From Kribbella amoyensis (GTDB taxonomy: Bacteria > Actinomycetota > Actinomycetes > Propionibacteriales > Kribbellaceae), in assembly GCF_007828865.1 (NCBI RefSeq), contig NZ_VIVK01000002.1, forward strand, positions 62,001 to 126,000: DNA of 64,000 nt. The letters run 5' to 3'. The notes below the pieces were generated by a model. That model worked only from the letters and a program-made list of their open reading frames with translations, made no database searches and had not been told where the DNA came from. The position numbers were made by a program, and so were the translations under genes. Numbering within the stretch: position 1 is the stretch's first letter; each line of letters starts with the position of its first letter. Shown here piece by piece: positions 42,030 to 51,552 of this stretch.

Positions 42030-42878
42030 ATGACGACGACGAACAGCACCTCCTCGACCACCGCCTCCTCGACCACCGGCTCCTCGACCACCGCCCCCTG
42101 GACCGGCCTGGTGCCGGTCGACGACACCGCCCTGGCCGTCACCGACACCGGCGGTTCCGGTGTCCCGATCCTCTACCTCAACGGCCAGTTCGCCACCCAG
42201 GGGTACTGGCGCCGGCCGATCGCCGAACTCGGTCCGGACTGGCGGCACATCACCTTCGACGAACGGGCCCGGGGCAAGTCGAAGCGCTCGGCCGACTACT
42301 CCTTCGAGACCGCGGTCCGGGACGTCGACGCCGTGCTCGCGGCCCGGGGCGTGGACCGCGCCGTGCTGGTCGGCTGGTCCTACGGGGCGTTCGTCGGGGC
42401 GCACTGGGCCAGCCGCAATCCGGACCGGACGATCGGCGCGGTCCTGGTCGACGGCGCCTTCCCGTACGACTGGCTGGACGAGGCCATGGAGCAGCGGATC
42501 CGCAAGCTGTTCCGCCGGATGGGCTGGTTCCTGCCACTGCTGCGCCCGACCGGCCTGGCCCCGCGGATGAGCGCCGCCCAGCAGGCCGAGAGCAACATCG
42601 AGGTCGGCCGGATCTCCCGGGAACGCGAGCTCGGCCCGGTCCTGGACAGCATCACCGTCCCGGCCCGGTACGTGGTCGCCTCGGGGACGTCCTTCGGGAG
42701 CAAGGGTGACGAGCAGGAGCGGATCCGGACCAGCCTCGCGGCCGTGACCGAGCGCAACCCGAACATCGAGGTCAGCGCGAAGGTCGAGAGCAACCACGGC
42801 GCGATCCTGCGGAAGGACTACCGCGCGATCGCCGCCGCCGTCCGCGAGGTGGCCGCGCTCGACGCCGCGGTCCGGTGA
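42030..42878 (+). CDS. Alpha/beta hydrolase
   Basis: Hydrolase of 282 residues. A Ser/Thr-rich N-terminus (NSTSSTTASSTTGSSTT, not a signal peptide) precedes the fold: ILYLNGQFATQGYWR, TFDERARGKSK, nucleophile elbow GWSYGA, and a C-terminal His in ESNHGAIL. The Ser/Thr tract consists of near-repeats of tcctcgaccaccg and may vary in length between strains. Substrate unknown. ATG 42030 is chosen because the repeat tract directly follows it. Strong terminators flank the gene on both sides. Confidence 0.82.
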   Translation: MTTTNSTSSTTASSTTGSSTTAPWTGLVPVDDTALAVTDTGGSGVPILYLNGQFATQGYWRRPIAELGPDWRHITFDERARGKSKRSADYSFETAVRDVDAVLAARGVDRAVLVGWSYGAFVGAHWASRNPDRTIGAVLVDGAFPYDWLDEAMEQRIRKLFRRMGWFLPLLRPTGLAPRMSAAQQAESNIEVGRISRERELGPVLDSITVPARYVVASGTSFGSKGDEQERIRTSLAAVTERNPNIEVSAKVESNHGAILRKDYRAIAAAVREVAALDAAVR

Positions 42879-42886
42879 CGAGATCA

Positions 42887-42928
42887 CGCGCGGTGGATCG
42901 TCCCGTGCCAGGGCCGATCCACCGCGTG
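42887..42928. terminator. Hairpin terminator after the hydrolase gene
   Basis: CGCGGTGGATCG (42889-42900) pairs perfectly with CGATCCACCGCG (42915-42926), with two more pairs outside. It begins nine bases after the stop at 42878. Confidence 0.75.
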
Positions 42929-42958
42929 GTGTCCCCGGGGCCGCGTACTGTCGGTGGC

Positions 42959-43225
42959 ATGTGCCGAAACATCACCGTTCTCCGTGGGCTCGAGCCGGCC
43001 GCGACCTCCGAGGAGATCTACGCCGCCGCCCTGCAGTACGTCCGCAAGGTCACCGGGGTGGGGTCGCTGAGCGCGACCACCCGGGGCCCGATCGAGCGCG
43101 CCGCCGCCGAGGTCGCCAAGATCACCGAGGCGCTGCTGGAGGAGATGCCGCAGCGCCGTGTTCCGCCGCAGACGGTGCCGCCGCTGCGCCGCCCCGAGGT
43201 CCGCGCCCGCCTCGGCCTGGACTGA
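42959..43225 (+). CDS. DUF2277 family protein
   Basis: An 88-residue protein matching DUF2277: it opens MCRNITVLRGLEP, with the conserved Cys at position 2, then ATSEEIYAAALQYVRKVTG and a Pro-rich end (PPQTVPPLRRPEVR). Function unknown. ATG 42959 is the family start; the frame is open upstream through the terminator hairpin, which is not coding. Confidence 0.88.
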   Translation: MCRNITVLRGLEPAATSEEIYAAALQYVRKVTGVGSLSATTRGPIERAAAEVAKITEALLEEMPQRRVPPQTVPPLRRPEVRARLGLD

Positions 43226-43325
43226 CCGGGACCGGCCGCCTGGCCGGACCGGTCGAGGCTGCCGGGCGAGCGCGGCAGGAGGTAGGTTGCGGGGTGGTGG
43301 AAAACCCTTACCCCGGAGGCGTGCG

Positions 43326-44165
43326 ATGCGGTTTGCGATCAAGACCCGGCCGGAACACACCACGTGGCAGCAGCTGCGGGACGTGTGGGTGGCGGCGGAC
43401 GAGTTCGAGATCTTCGAGTCGGCCTGGCACTGGGACCACTTCTACCCATTGAGTGGCGACCTGGCCGGGCCGAACCTGGAGGCCTGGACGACCCTGGCCG
43501 CACTGGCCCAGGCGACCAGCCGGATCCGGGTCGGCTGCCAGGTGGCCGGGATGATCTACCGGCATCCCGCCGTGCTCGCGAACATGGCCGCGACCACCGA
43601 CATCATCGCCGACGGCCGCCTCGAACTCGGGATCGGCGCCGGCTGGAACCAAATGGAGTGCGACGCCTACGGCATTCCGCTGTACCCGTTGAAGGAGCGG
43701 TTCGACCGGTTCGACGAGGGGGTGCAGGCGATGATCGCGCTGCTCACCGAGAAGGTCGCCAACTTCGACGGCCAGTACGTCAAACTCACCGACGCGTACT
43801 GCGAACCGAAGGCCGTGCAGACCCCGCATCCGCCCATCACGATCGGCGGCAAGGGACCGAAGCGGACCCTGCGCGCCGTCGCCCGCTGGGCCCAGCAGTG
43901 GAATGTCATCGTGCCGAACCCGGACGAGTGGAAGCCGCTCAAGGAGATCCTCGTCCAGCGTTGCGAGGAGGTCGGCCGTGACGTCGACGAGATCACCTGC
44001 TCGGTCAACGTCCGCATCGACCCGGACGAGCCGCTGGACAAGGCGGTCGCCGACGCCGCCGCGTACGGCGAGGCCGGGGTCGACCTGGTCGTCATGAACC
44101 TCCCCCTCGACGCCCCGCCGTCGGTGCTCGCCCCTCTCGCCAAGGCGCTCGCCCCCCTCGCCTGA
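43326..44165 (+). CDS. F420-dependent LLM-class oxidoreductase
   Basis: Luciferase-like TIM-barrel enzyme of 279 residues. It shows MRFAIKTRPEHTTWQQLRDVW, FESAWHWDHFYPL, GCQVAGMIYRHPAVLANMAATTDIIADGRLELGIGAGWN and PPITIGGKGPKRTLR, the pattern of actinobacterial coenzyme F420-dependent LLM proteins. The substrate is not known. GGAGG lies eight bases before ATG 43326, which fixes the start inside a longer open frame. Single gene; a long inverted repeat follows. Confidence 0.9.
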   Translation: MRFAIKTRPEHTTWQQLRDVWVAADEFEIFESAWHWDHFYPLSGDLAGPNLEAWTTLAALAQATSRIRVGCQVAGMIYRHPAVLANMAATTDIIADGRLELGIGAGWNQMECDAYGIPLYPLKERFDRFDEGVQAMIALLTEKVANFDGQYVKLTDAYCEPKAVQTPHPPITIGGKGPKRTLRAVARWAQQWNVIVPNPDEWKPLKEILVQRCEEVGRDVDEITCSVNVRIDPDEPLDKAVADAAAYGEAGVDLVVMNLPLDAPPSVLAPLAKALAPLA

Positions 44166-44173
44166 ACCGCCAC

Positions 44174-44253
44174 CACTCACCAACCTCCGCGATTCCGACG
44201 TCCGAGGCGGCGGCACCGCGGGACGGTCGCCCGGCGGCCCGGGTTGGTGAGTG
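44174..44253. terminator. 12-bp inverted repeat with a 56-base centre
   Basis: CACTCACCAACC (44174-44185) is the exact complement of GGTTGGTGAGTG (44242-44253). It follows the oxidoreductase stop by eight bases and ends 27 bases before the next gene. The long centre is GC-rich and can fold internally. It may be a terminator, or a site bound by protein. Confidence 0.4.
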
Positions 44254-44280
44254 CTGGGTGTCCGGGCCAGGTACTAGCGT

Positions 44281-44589
44281 GTGACCGTGGATCGGGAGGA
44301 GTACGTCGAAGCCGTCCTGCAAGCCGTCGAGGCGATCCCCGAGGGCAGCGTGGCCACCTACGGGGACATCGCCGCGTACGTCGGCCAGGGTGGACCGCGG
44401 CAGGTCGGGGCGATCATGCGCGAGTACGGCGGGGGCGTGCCGTGGTGGCGGGTGATCCGGGCCAGCGGAGTCCCCGCGGATGAGGTCGTCGACGAACAGC
44501 TCCAACTGCTGCGCGGCGACGGCGTCCGGGTCACCAACGGCAAGGTCGATCTCCGCAGCGTCCGCTGGGACCCCGAGACCGCGGACTGA
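44281..44589 (+). CDS. Alkyltransferase-like (ATL) DNA-binding protein
   Basis: MGMT-type DNA-binding domain of 102 residues without methyltransferase activity: the catalytic PCHRV is replaced by PWWRV (about residues 54-58), so the acceptor Cys is Trp. The helix-turn-helix and Arg-finger region AYVGQGGPRQVGAIMREYGG is intact. ATL proteins bind O6-alkylguanine and hand it to nucleotide excision repair. GTG start. It precedes adnA-adnB by about 100 bases on the same strand, forming a repair cluster. Confidence 0.92.
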   Translation: MTVDREEYVEAVLQAVEAIPEGSVATYGDIAAYVGQGGPRQVGAIMREYGGGVPWWRVIRASGVPADEVVDEQLQLLRGDGVRVTNGKVDLRSVRWDPETAD

Positions 44590-44690
44590 AATCCTCCGAC
44601 CGCGACCGGCCGGAGAGAGTGTCCGGATTGCGAGCGATGTGCTGCCGACTGGGGTGGGGTAGGCGTTTTGTCGGCGGCTTCTGATGGGAT

Positions 44691-47600
44691 GTGCCGGTGG
44701 TCAGCAGAACAGGATCCCGGTACCGGCTGGTGCGGCCGGAGGGACGGGTGGCAGCGCCTCCACCGGCGCCTGTTCTCGACGCCGACCAGCAAGCTGTGGT
44801 GGACCACTCCGGTGGTCCACTTCTCGTGCTGGCTGGTCCTGGTACCGGCAAGACCACGACGCTCGTCGAGGCCGTTGTCGATCGGGTCCGGCACCGCGGC
44901 CTGAGTCCGGACCAGGTGCTCGTGCTCACCTTCGGGCGGAAGGCCGCGACCGAGTTGCGGGACCGGATCACCTCGAGGCTCGGCAAGACCACGCGGGTGC
45001 TGCCGTCGATGACGTTCCACTCGTTCTGCTACGCGCTGCTGCGCCGCTTCACCCCGGCCGACGCGTTCGACGTACCACTGCGGTTGCCGTCGGGTCCCGA
45101 GCAGTCGCTGCGGTTGAGCGAGGCACTCGGCGGGAGTCGCGAGGTCGGTGCCGTGCAGTGGCCGGGGAGCCTGCATCCGGCGCTGAAGACGCGCGGGTTC
45201 ACCGACGAGGTGCAGGCCGTGATCGGCAAGGCCCGGCAGCTCGGGCTGGATCCGGAGGACCTGGCCGCGATCGGGCACTCGGCGAGCCGGCCAGAGTGGG
45301 TCGCGGTCGGTGACTTCTTCGAGGAGTACCTGCAGATCCTCGACCACGAGCAGGTGCTGGACTACTCCGAGCTGATCCACCGGGCCGTCATCCTGGCCCA
45401 GCAGCCCGAGGTCCAGGCGAAGCTGCGGGAGGAGTTCAAGGTCGTCTTCGTCGACGAGTACCAGGACACCGACCCGGGACAGACCAAGCTGCTGCAGGCG
45501 ATCGCGGGCGACGGCCGTGACCTGGTCGTGGTGGGTGACCCGGACCAGTCGATCTACACGTTCCGCGGGGCCGACGTGCGCGGGCTGCTGCGGTTCACCG
45601 AGGAGTTCCCCCAGCGTTCCGGCGAGCCGGCCGACCAGATCGCACTCGCGACCACCCGCAGGTTCGGGACGACGCTGCTGCGCGTCTCCCGCAACGTGGT
45701 GAACCGGCTCGGCGTGCCCGGCACGCTGGACCGGGACACGTTCGACCGGTTCCGCAATCCCGACGGGAGCGGGTGCGTGTACGGCCCGGGCAAGGTGGAG
45801 GCGAATCTGTACTCCACCAGCGGGGCCGAGCTGGAGCACATCGCGGACCTGTTGCGCCGGGCCCATGTCCAGGACGGGGTCGGCTGGCACGAGATGGCGG
45901 TCCTGGTTCGCTCGGGCAGCCGGTCGATCCCGCCGTTGCGCCGTGCCCTGGCCGCCGCCGGGATCCCGGTGGACGTCGCCGGTGACGAGCTGCCGTTGTC
46001 CCGCGAGCCCGCTGTCCGGCCGATGCTGCTCGCGTTGCGGGCGGTCGCGGATCCGGCGACGCTGACCGTGGACGTGGTCCGCGCGCTGGCGTTGTCGCCG
46101 TTGGGGGCGATGGACGCCGGCCAGCTCCGGCGGCTGGCCCGCGAGCTACGGAAGCGGGACCGCGAGACCGCGAACGGTCAGCGGCTGCCCCGGTCCTCGG
46201 ACGAGCTGCTGCGCGAGGCGTTGCTCGACCCGCTGCTGCTGGACGAGCAGGCGTCCCCGGCCGAGGCGCGGTTCGTGGCCCTCGGCGAGAGGTTGCTCAA
46301 GGCAAGGAACATCGTGACCGCCGGGGCCGCGCCGGACGAGGTGATGTGGTCGCTGTGGTCCGAGTCGCCGTGGTTGCGCCGGCTCCGCGGCCAGGCGAAC
46401 AGCGGCGGCGAGCCGGCCCGGACGGCGAACCGCGATCTCGACTCGCTGTGCGCGTTGTTCGACGCGGCGAGCCGGGCCGAGGAGCAGGTCGGGTTCAAGG
46501 GCGTGTCCGCGTTCCTGAGCGAGCTGGAGTCGCTCGACATCGCCGCCGACAACCGGTTCGACGCGACGTACCGCGAGGCCGGGGTTCAGCTGATGACCGC
46601 GCACCGGTCGAAGGGGCTGCAGTGGCGGCTGGTCGTGGTCGGGAGCGTGCAGGAGGGGCAGTGGCCCGACCTGCGGCGCCGCGGCTCGCTGCTGGAACCG
46701 GACCGGCTCGGACCGGACGGACTCGTCGAGCCGTTGTCGGCCGGCGCGTTGCTGGCCGAGGAGAGACGGCTGTTCTACGTCGCGATCACCCGCGCGCGCG
46801 AGCGGCTGATCGTGACCGCGGTGCAGGCACCCGAGGCCGACGGCGACCAGCCCTCCCGCTTGCTCAACGAGCTCGACATTCCTTTGAAACTGGTGGCCGG
46901 CCGGCCCCGTCGTCCGCTGTCGCTGCCGGGGCTCGTCGCCGACCTGCGCTGCGTCCTGTCCGACCCGGCGTCGTCCCCCGAGCTCAAGCGGGTGGCCGCG
47001 GACCGGCTGGCCCAGCTGGCCGACGCGACCGACGAGCGGGACCAGTACCTGGTACCGACCGCCGACCCGCAGCGCTGGTGGGGTGTCCGGGAGCGGACCA
47101 GGTCCGAGCGCCCGATCACGGATCCGGACCAGCCGGTGCCGTTGTCAGGGAGCGCGCTCACCACGATCGTGGACTGCCCGCTGCGCTGGTTCCTGCAGCG
47201 ACGGGCGGGCGGGGAGACGCCGAGCAACTCCGCGATCGGCTTCGGCATGGTGCTGCACACACTCGCCGACGCGGTCGCGACCGGGACGCTGCCACCCGAC
47301 ACCGACGAGCTGAACGGCTGGCTCGACAAGGTGTGGACGCAGCTGGAGTTCGAGTCCAGCTGGATCTCCGATCGCGAGCGGGTCGAAGCCGAGGACGCGC
47401 TGCGGCGGTTCGTCGCCTGGCACAAGGGCCGCCCGGACCGGAAGCTGATCGGCACCGAGCTCGACTTCAGCGTGCTGCTGCCGGACACCGACAAGCCGGC
47501 CGTCCAGGTGAAGGGCCGGATGGACCGGGTCGAGCAGGACGGCGACGGCAAGCTGCGGGTGATCGACTTGAAGACGGGCCGCTCGATCCCGACCAAGCCG

Positions 47601-47921
47601 GCCCTGGAGCGGCACGTCCAGTTGGCGATCTACCAGCGCGCGATCGCGTCCAGGCAGCTGAAGAAGCTGGGCGAGGAGCAGGAGAGCGGTGGTGCCGAGC
47701 TGGTCCAGCTCCGGCACGACGACAGCGGCCTGCCGAAGGTACAGGGCCAGGCTCCGCTGGAGCCGGACGACGACGGCCGGACCTGGCTGGACCAGGCGGT
47801 CGAGGATGCCGAGGCGATGGTGCGGTCCGAGGAGTTCGTGGCCAAGCGCAACGACGGGTGCACCCGGTGCGAGGTCCGCGGGCTCTGCCCGATCCAGCCC
47901 GAGGGCCGGGAGATCGTCTGA
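44691..47921 (+). CDS. adnA: AdnA-like ATP-dependent helicase-nuclease subunit
   Basis: UvrD-family helicase with C-terminal RecB-like nuclease, 1076 residues. Walker A GPGTGKTT is near 49-56, Walker B VFVDEYQDTD near 258, and the MTAHRSKGLQW and VAITRARERL helicase motifs follow. The nuclease (about 815-1076) has GRMDRVEQ, VIDLKTG and Q-x3-Y, flanked by Cys of DCPLRWFL and CTRCEVRGLC, a predicted 4Fe-4S cluster. With the next protein it would form the AdnAB end-resection motor, which replaces RecBCD or AddAB in actinobacteria. GTG 44691 is used; GTG 44697 is possible. The adnB ATG overlaps the stop by one base. Confidence 0.9.
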   Translation: MPVVSRTGSRYRLVRPEGRVAAPPPAPVLDADQQAVVDHSGGPLLVLAGPGTGKTTTLVEAVVDRVRHRGLSPDQVLVLTFGRKAATELRDRITSRLGKTTRVLPSMTFHSFCYALLRRFTPADAFDVPLRLPSGPEQSLRLSEALGGSREVGAVQWPGSLHPALKTRGFTDEVQAVIGKARQLGLDPEDLAAIGHSASRPEWVAVGDFFEEYLQILDHEQVLDYSELIHRAVILAQQPEVQAKLREEFKVVFVDEYQDTDPGQTKLLQAIAGDGRDLVVVGDPDQSIYTFRGADVRGLLRFTEEFPQRSGEPADQIALATTRRFGTTLLRVSRNVVNRLGVPGTLDRDTFDRFRNPDGSGCVYGPGKVEANLYSTSGAELEHIADLLRRAHVQDGVGWHEMAVLVRSGSRSIPPLRRALAAAGIPVDVAGDELPLSREPAVRPMLLALRAVADPATLTVDVVRALALSPLGAMDAGQLRRLARELRKRDRETANGQRLPRSSDELLREALLDPLLLDEQASPAEARFVALGERLLKARNIVTAGAAPDEVMWSLWSESPWLRRLRGQANSGGEPARTANRDLDSLCALFDAASRAEEQVGFKGVSAFLSELESLDIAADNRFDATYREAGVQLMTAHRSKGLQWRLVVVGSVQEGQWPDLRRRGSLLEPDRLGPDGLVEPLSAGALLAEERRLFYVAITRARERLIVTAVQAPEADGDQPSRLLNELDIPLKLVAGRPRRPLSLPGLVADLRCVLSDPASSPELKRVAADRLAQLADATDERDQYLVPTADPQRWWGVRERTRSERPITDPDQPVPLSGSALTTIVDCPLRWFLQRRAGGETPSNSAIGFGMVLHTLADAVATGTLPPDTDELNGWLDKVWTQLEFESSWISDRERVEAEDALRRFVAWHKGRPDRKLIGTELDFSVLLPDTDKPAVQVKGRMDRVEQDGDGKLRVIDLKTGRSIPTKPALERHVQLAIYQRAIASRQLKKLGEEQESGGAELVQLRHDDSGLPKVQGQAPLEPDDDGRTWLDQAVEDAEAMVRSEEFVAKRNDGCTRCEVRGLCPIQPEGREIV

Positions 47922-50900
47922 TGCCCGCACAGCTCCGCAGTACGGCCGACCTGGTCGACCTGCTCGGCATCCCGTTCAGCGACCAGCAGCTGGCCGCGAT
48001 CACGGCCCCGCTGGCGCCCGGCGTGATCGTCGCCGGTGCCGGGTCCGGGAAGACGACCGCGATGGCGGCCCGGGTGGTCTGGCTGATCTGTACCGGCCAG
48101 GTGAAGCCGGAGGAGGTGCTCGGCCTGACCTTCACCAAGAAGGCGGCCAACGAGCTCGACGTCCGGATCCGCGAGGACCTGACCAAGGCCGGCGTCATCG
48201 GCAGCACCCTGCCGCCGGACCAGCACCCGATCCTCGCCGCGCACCTGCGCAGCAACGTGCCGAACTGGGAGCCCGAGGAGCCGGGTGAGCCGGTCGTCTC
48301 GACGTACCACGCGTTCGCCGGCACGCTGATCGCGGAGCACGGCCTGCGGCTCGGCCTTGAGCCTGACCTGCGAGTGCTCGCCGACGCGACCCGCTTCCAG
48401 CTGGCCGGCCGGGTGGTCCGCCGCTCCGCCGGCCCGATCCGGTACGCGTCGCACCACGTGCCCACGTTGGTGAACAGCCTGCTCTCGCTCGATGGTGAGC
48501 TGGCCGACCACCTGCTTCGCGCCGGTGACGTCCGCGACCACGACGAGGCGGTCCGGCAGGAGGTGGCCGCGGCGCGCAAGCAGACCGTCGAGGTGAAGAA
48601 GCTCGGCGAGACGGCGTTGAAGCGGGGCGAGATCCTCCAGCTGGTCGAGGAGTACCAGGCGTACAAGGGGGAGCGTGGGGTCGTCGACTTCGCGGACCAG
48701 ATGGCCTGGGGCGCCCGGCTCGCGGAGGAGTGTCCCGAGGTGGCCGGCATCGAGCGGTCGCGGTACAAGGTGGTCCTGCTCGACGAGTACCAGGACACCT
48801 CCGTATCGCAGCGCCGGATGCTGACCGCGTTGTTCGCGGGCCCGGATCCCGAGCACGGTCGCGGGCACCCGGTCACCGCCGTCGGCGATCCGTGCCAGGC
48901 GATCTACGGCTGGCGAGGCGCCTCGGTGGCGAACCTGGACGAGTTCCCCGAGCACTTCCCTCAGCAGGACGGGTCACCCGCCCAGCGGTACGTGCTGAGT
49001 GTGAACCGCCGTTGCGGAAGCCGCATCCTCGCCGCGGCGAACCAGCACGCCACCGAGTTGTACGAGCAGCACCCCGGTGTGATCCCGCTGGAGGCGCCCG
49101 AGGGTGCACCGGAGGGCGCGATCACGGTCGGCCTGTTCGAGACCCGGTCCGAGGAGGTCGAGTGGGTGGCCGACTCGGTCGTCGCCGCGCACCGGACGCC
49201 GAACCGCCGGTGGAAGGACATCGGCATCCTGATGCGGACCAACGTCGACCTCAGCGCGGTGCACGAGGCACTGATCGCCCGCAAGGTCCCGGTCGAGGTG
49301 GTCGGCCTGGGCGGTCTGCTCGCGCTGCCCGAGGTGGTCGACGTGGTCGCCACTCTGCAAGCGGTGAACGACCTGACCGCGAACGCGGCGATGCTGCGGA
49401 TCCTCACCGGCCCGCGGTACCGGATCGGTCACCGCGATCTCGCCCTGCTCGCGAACCGCTCCCGCGCCCTCGCCGACGGCGGGGACCGCCCGGCGGCCGA
49501 CGACCTGGTCGCCGCCCTGGACGCGGCCGTCGCGGGGATGGACTCGACCGAGGTGATCTCGCTGGCGGAGGCCGTGGACGACCCAGGCCCGGCCGCCTGG
49601 GGGTACTCGGCGGAAGCGCTGGCGCGGTTCCAGGAGCTGTCGGCCGAGCTGCGGGAGCTGCGCGGGCACGCGGGGGAGCCGTTGCTCGACCTGGTCCGCC
49701 GGGTGATCAGCACGATCGGCCTGGACGTCGAGCTGACCGCGACGCCGGACCACGTCGACTCCGGCCGCCGGGACCACCTGGCCGCGTTCCTCGATGCCGT
49801 CGGCAACTTCGTCTCGACCGAGTCGGACGGGTCCCTCGACGGCCTGCTCGCGTACCTGGCGGCCGAGGAGGAGTACGCGGCCGGCCTGGATCTCGCGGTG
49901 CCCAGCGAGGCGGATTCGGTGAAGCTGCTGACCACGCACCGGTCGAAGGGGCTGGAGTGGCCGGTCGTGTTCGTGCCGACCCTGGTGAACAAGGTGTTCC
50001 CGTCCGACCGCGGCCGGGACAAGTGGACCACCAACGCGAAGGTGCTGCCGTGGCCGTTGCGCGGTGACGCGGACACGTTGCCCGACTTCCACGACCTGTC
50101 GAACGCTGGGTTGAAGGCGTTCGCCGACGAGTGCAAGGACGTGAACGCGCTGGAGGAACGCCGGCTCGGGTACGTCGCGTTCACCCGGGCCAAGGAGATC
50201 CTGGTCGCCACGGGGCACTGGTGGGGCCCGACCCAGAAACGGCCCCGCGGTCCCTCGGCGTACCTGGAACTGCTGAAGCGGCACGCCGGCGACCGGGTGG
50301 TCGCGTGGGCGGACCAACCCGAGCTGAACCAGGAGAACCCGGAGCTCGCCGAGCAGACCCAGGCGCCCTGGCCCGCTGCGTACGACCCCGACGCGTACCA
50401 GCGGCGGCTCGACGCGGCCGCGTTGGTGCAGCAGGCGCGGGTGGAGGGTCCGTCGCTCGACGCGGAGGAGTCGCTGCTGCTGGACGAGCAGGCGACGGTG
50501 GCCCGCTGGGACTCGGAGATCGAGCGCTTGTTGTCCGAGGCAAGGGAGAGCCGCAGCCGGAAGGCGTACGACGTCGAGCTGCCGCGGGCGTTGTCGGCGA
50601 CCCAGGTGATGCGGCTGGCCCGCGATCCCGACGGGCTGGCGTCCGAGCTGGCCCGGCCGATGCCCCGCAAGCCGAACCGGGCTGCCCGCTTCGGGACCCG
50701 CTTCCACGCGTGGGTGGAGAGCTACTTCGGCCAGCAGTTCCTGCTCGACCCGGACGACCTGCCGGGGGCCGCGGACGAGGGCATCGTCGACGACACCGAC
50801 CTGTTCGAGCTGATGGACGCATTCCGGGACGGACCGTTCGGGGAGCGGGTGCCGTACGAGATCGAGGCGCCGTTCGCGTTGTCGCTCGGCGGCCGGGTGA

Positions 50901-51160
50901 TCAGGGGCCGGATCGACGCGGTGTACCAGACGATCCGGCCGGACGGCGGGCGCGGGTACGACGTCATCGACTGGAAGACCAGCCGCTCCGAGACCGCCGA
51001 TTCGCTGCAGCTGGCGATCTACCGGGTCGCCTGGTCCGAGCTGCTCGGCATCCCCCTCGACCACGTGGACGCGGCCTTCTACTACGTCCGCACCGGCGAC
51101 ATCGTCCGCCCCGACAACCTCCCCGGCCAACAGGCACTCACCACCTTGCTCGCCGGCTGA
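47921..51160 (+). CDS. adnB: AdnB-like ATP-dependent helicase-nuclease subunit
   Basis: Partner of AdnA, about 1079 residues. Walker A AGAGSGKTT is at 38-46, LLDEYQDTS near 287, PCQAIYGWRG near 325, TTHRSKGLEWPVVF near 670 and FTRAKEIL near 753. The C-terminal nuclease has VIRGRIDAVYQ, VIDWKTSRSE and QLAIYRVAW. Unlike AdnA, no C-terminal Cys cluster is present. ATG 47921 is the start, overlapping the adnA stop as TGATG; the frame is open upstream inside adnA. Both subunits travel on opposite DNA strands during double-strand break processing (family knowledge). Confidence 0.92.
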   Translation: MPAQLRSTADLVDLLGIPFSDQQLAAITAPLAPGVIVAGAGSGKTTAMAARVVWLICTGQVKPEEVLGLTFTKKAANELDVRIREDLTKAGVIGSTLPPDQHPILAAHLRSNVPNWEPEEPGEPVVSTYHAFAGTLIAEHGLRLGLEPDLRVLADATRFQLAGRVVRRSAGPIRYASHHVPTLVNSLLSLDGELADHLLRAGDVRDHDEAVRQEVAAARKQTVEVKKLGETALKRGEILQLVEEYQAYKGERGVVDFADQMAWGARLAEECPEVAGIERSRYKVVLLDEYQDTSVSQRRMLTALFAGPDPEHGRGHPVTAVGDPCQAIYGWRGASVANLDEFPEHFPQQDGSPAQRYVLSVNRRCGSRILAAANQHATELYEQHPGVIPLEAPEGAPEGAITVGLFETRSEEVEWVADSVVAAHRTPNRRWKDIGILMRTNVDLSAVHEALIARKVPVEVVGLGGLLALPEVVDVVATLQAVNDLTANAAMLRILTGPRYRIGHRDLALLANRSRALADGGDRPAADDLVAALDAAVAGMDSTEVISLAEAVDDPGPAAWGYSAEALARFQELSAELRELRGHAGEPLLDLVRRVISTIGLDVELTATPDHVDSGRRDHLAAFLDAVGNFVSTESDGSLDGLLAYLAAEEEYAAGLDLAVPSEADSVKLLTTHRSKGLEWPVVFVPTLVNKVFPSDRGRDKWTTNAKVLPWPLRGDADTLPDFHDLSNAGLKAFADECKDVNALEERRLGYVAFTRAKEILVATGHWWGPTQKRPRGPSAYLELLKRHAGDRVVAWADQPELNQENPELAEQTQAPWPAAYDPDAYQRRLDAAALVQQARVEGPSLDAEESLLLDEQATVARWDSEIERLLSEARESRSRKAYDVELPRALSATQVMRLARDPDGLASELARPMPRKPNRAARFGTRFHAWVESYFGQQFLLDPDDLPGAADEGIVDDTDLFELMDAFRDGPFGERVPYEIEAPFALSLGGRVIRGRIDAVYQTIRPDGGRGYDVIDWKTSRSETADSLQLAIYRVAWSELLGIPLDHVDAAFYYVRTGDIVRPDNLPGQQALTTLLAG

Positions 51161-51552
51161 GTCCCCCGCCGACACCAACCCGCCGGTACCAGCCCGGAAC
51201 CAGTCCGCCGGTACCTGCCCGGTACCTGCTCGCCGGCATCAGCTCGCCGGTCCCAGCCTGGTGCCTGCCGCCCCGTTCGCTAGCGGCTCGGCTGGCGTCC
51301 GAACTGTCGACACCAGCCCGCCGGCGAGAGCAGACACCGGCCGCCGCAACAGTGAACAGGTTGTCGGGTCCTGGGACATGGCAGGACGTGTTCTGAGTCC
51401 CGGCATTATGTCCTCATGGGGCTGGGTGTCGAGGGCCCCGGTTCCCGTGGTGGTTCACCGCTCCGCGCGTTTGGTCCGAGGTCTCCGAGGTGGGATCCCA
51501 GATCCCCAGGTTGTGTCCCAGGTCCCTGGATCAGGGTGGTTGGGTGTTGAGG
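51161..51552. repeat. Gene-free region with degenerate short repeats
   Basis: 392 bases between the convergent adnB and TetR genes. From 51179 to about 51270 there are about five degenerate copies of CGCCGGTACC(A/T)GC with variable spacers. A small hairpin GTCCTG/CAGGAC lies at 51368-51387, and CCCAGATCCCCAGG/CCCAGGTCCCTGG stretches near 51500-51535 can pair locally. No ORF is supported on either strand. Confidence 0.5.
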
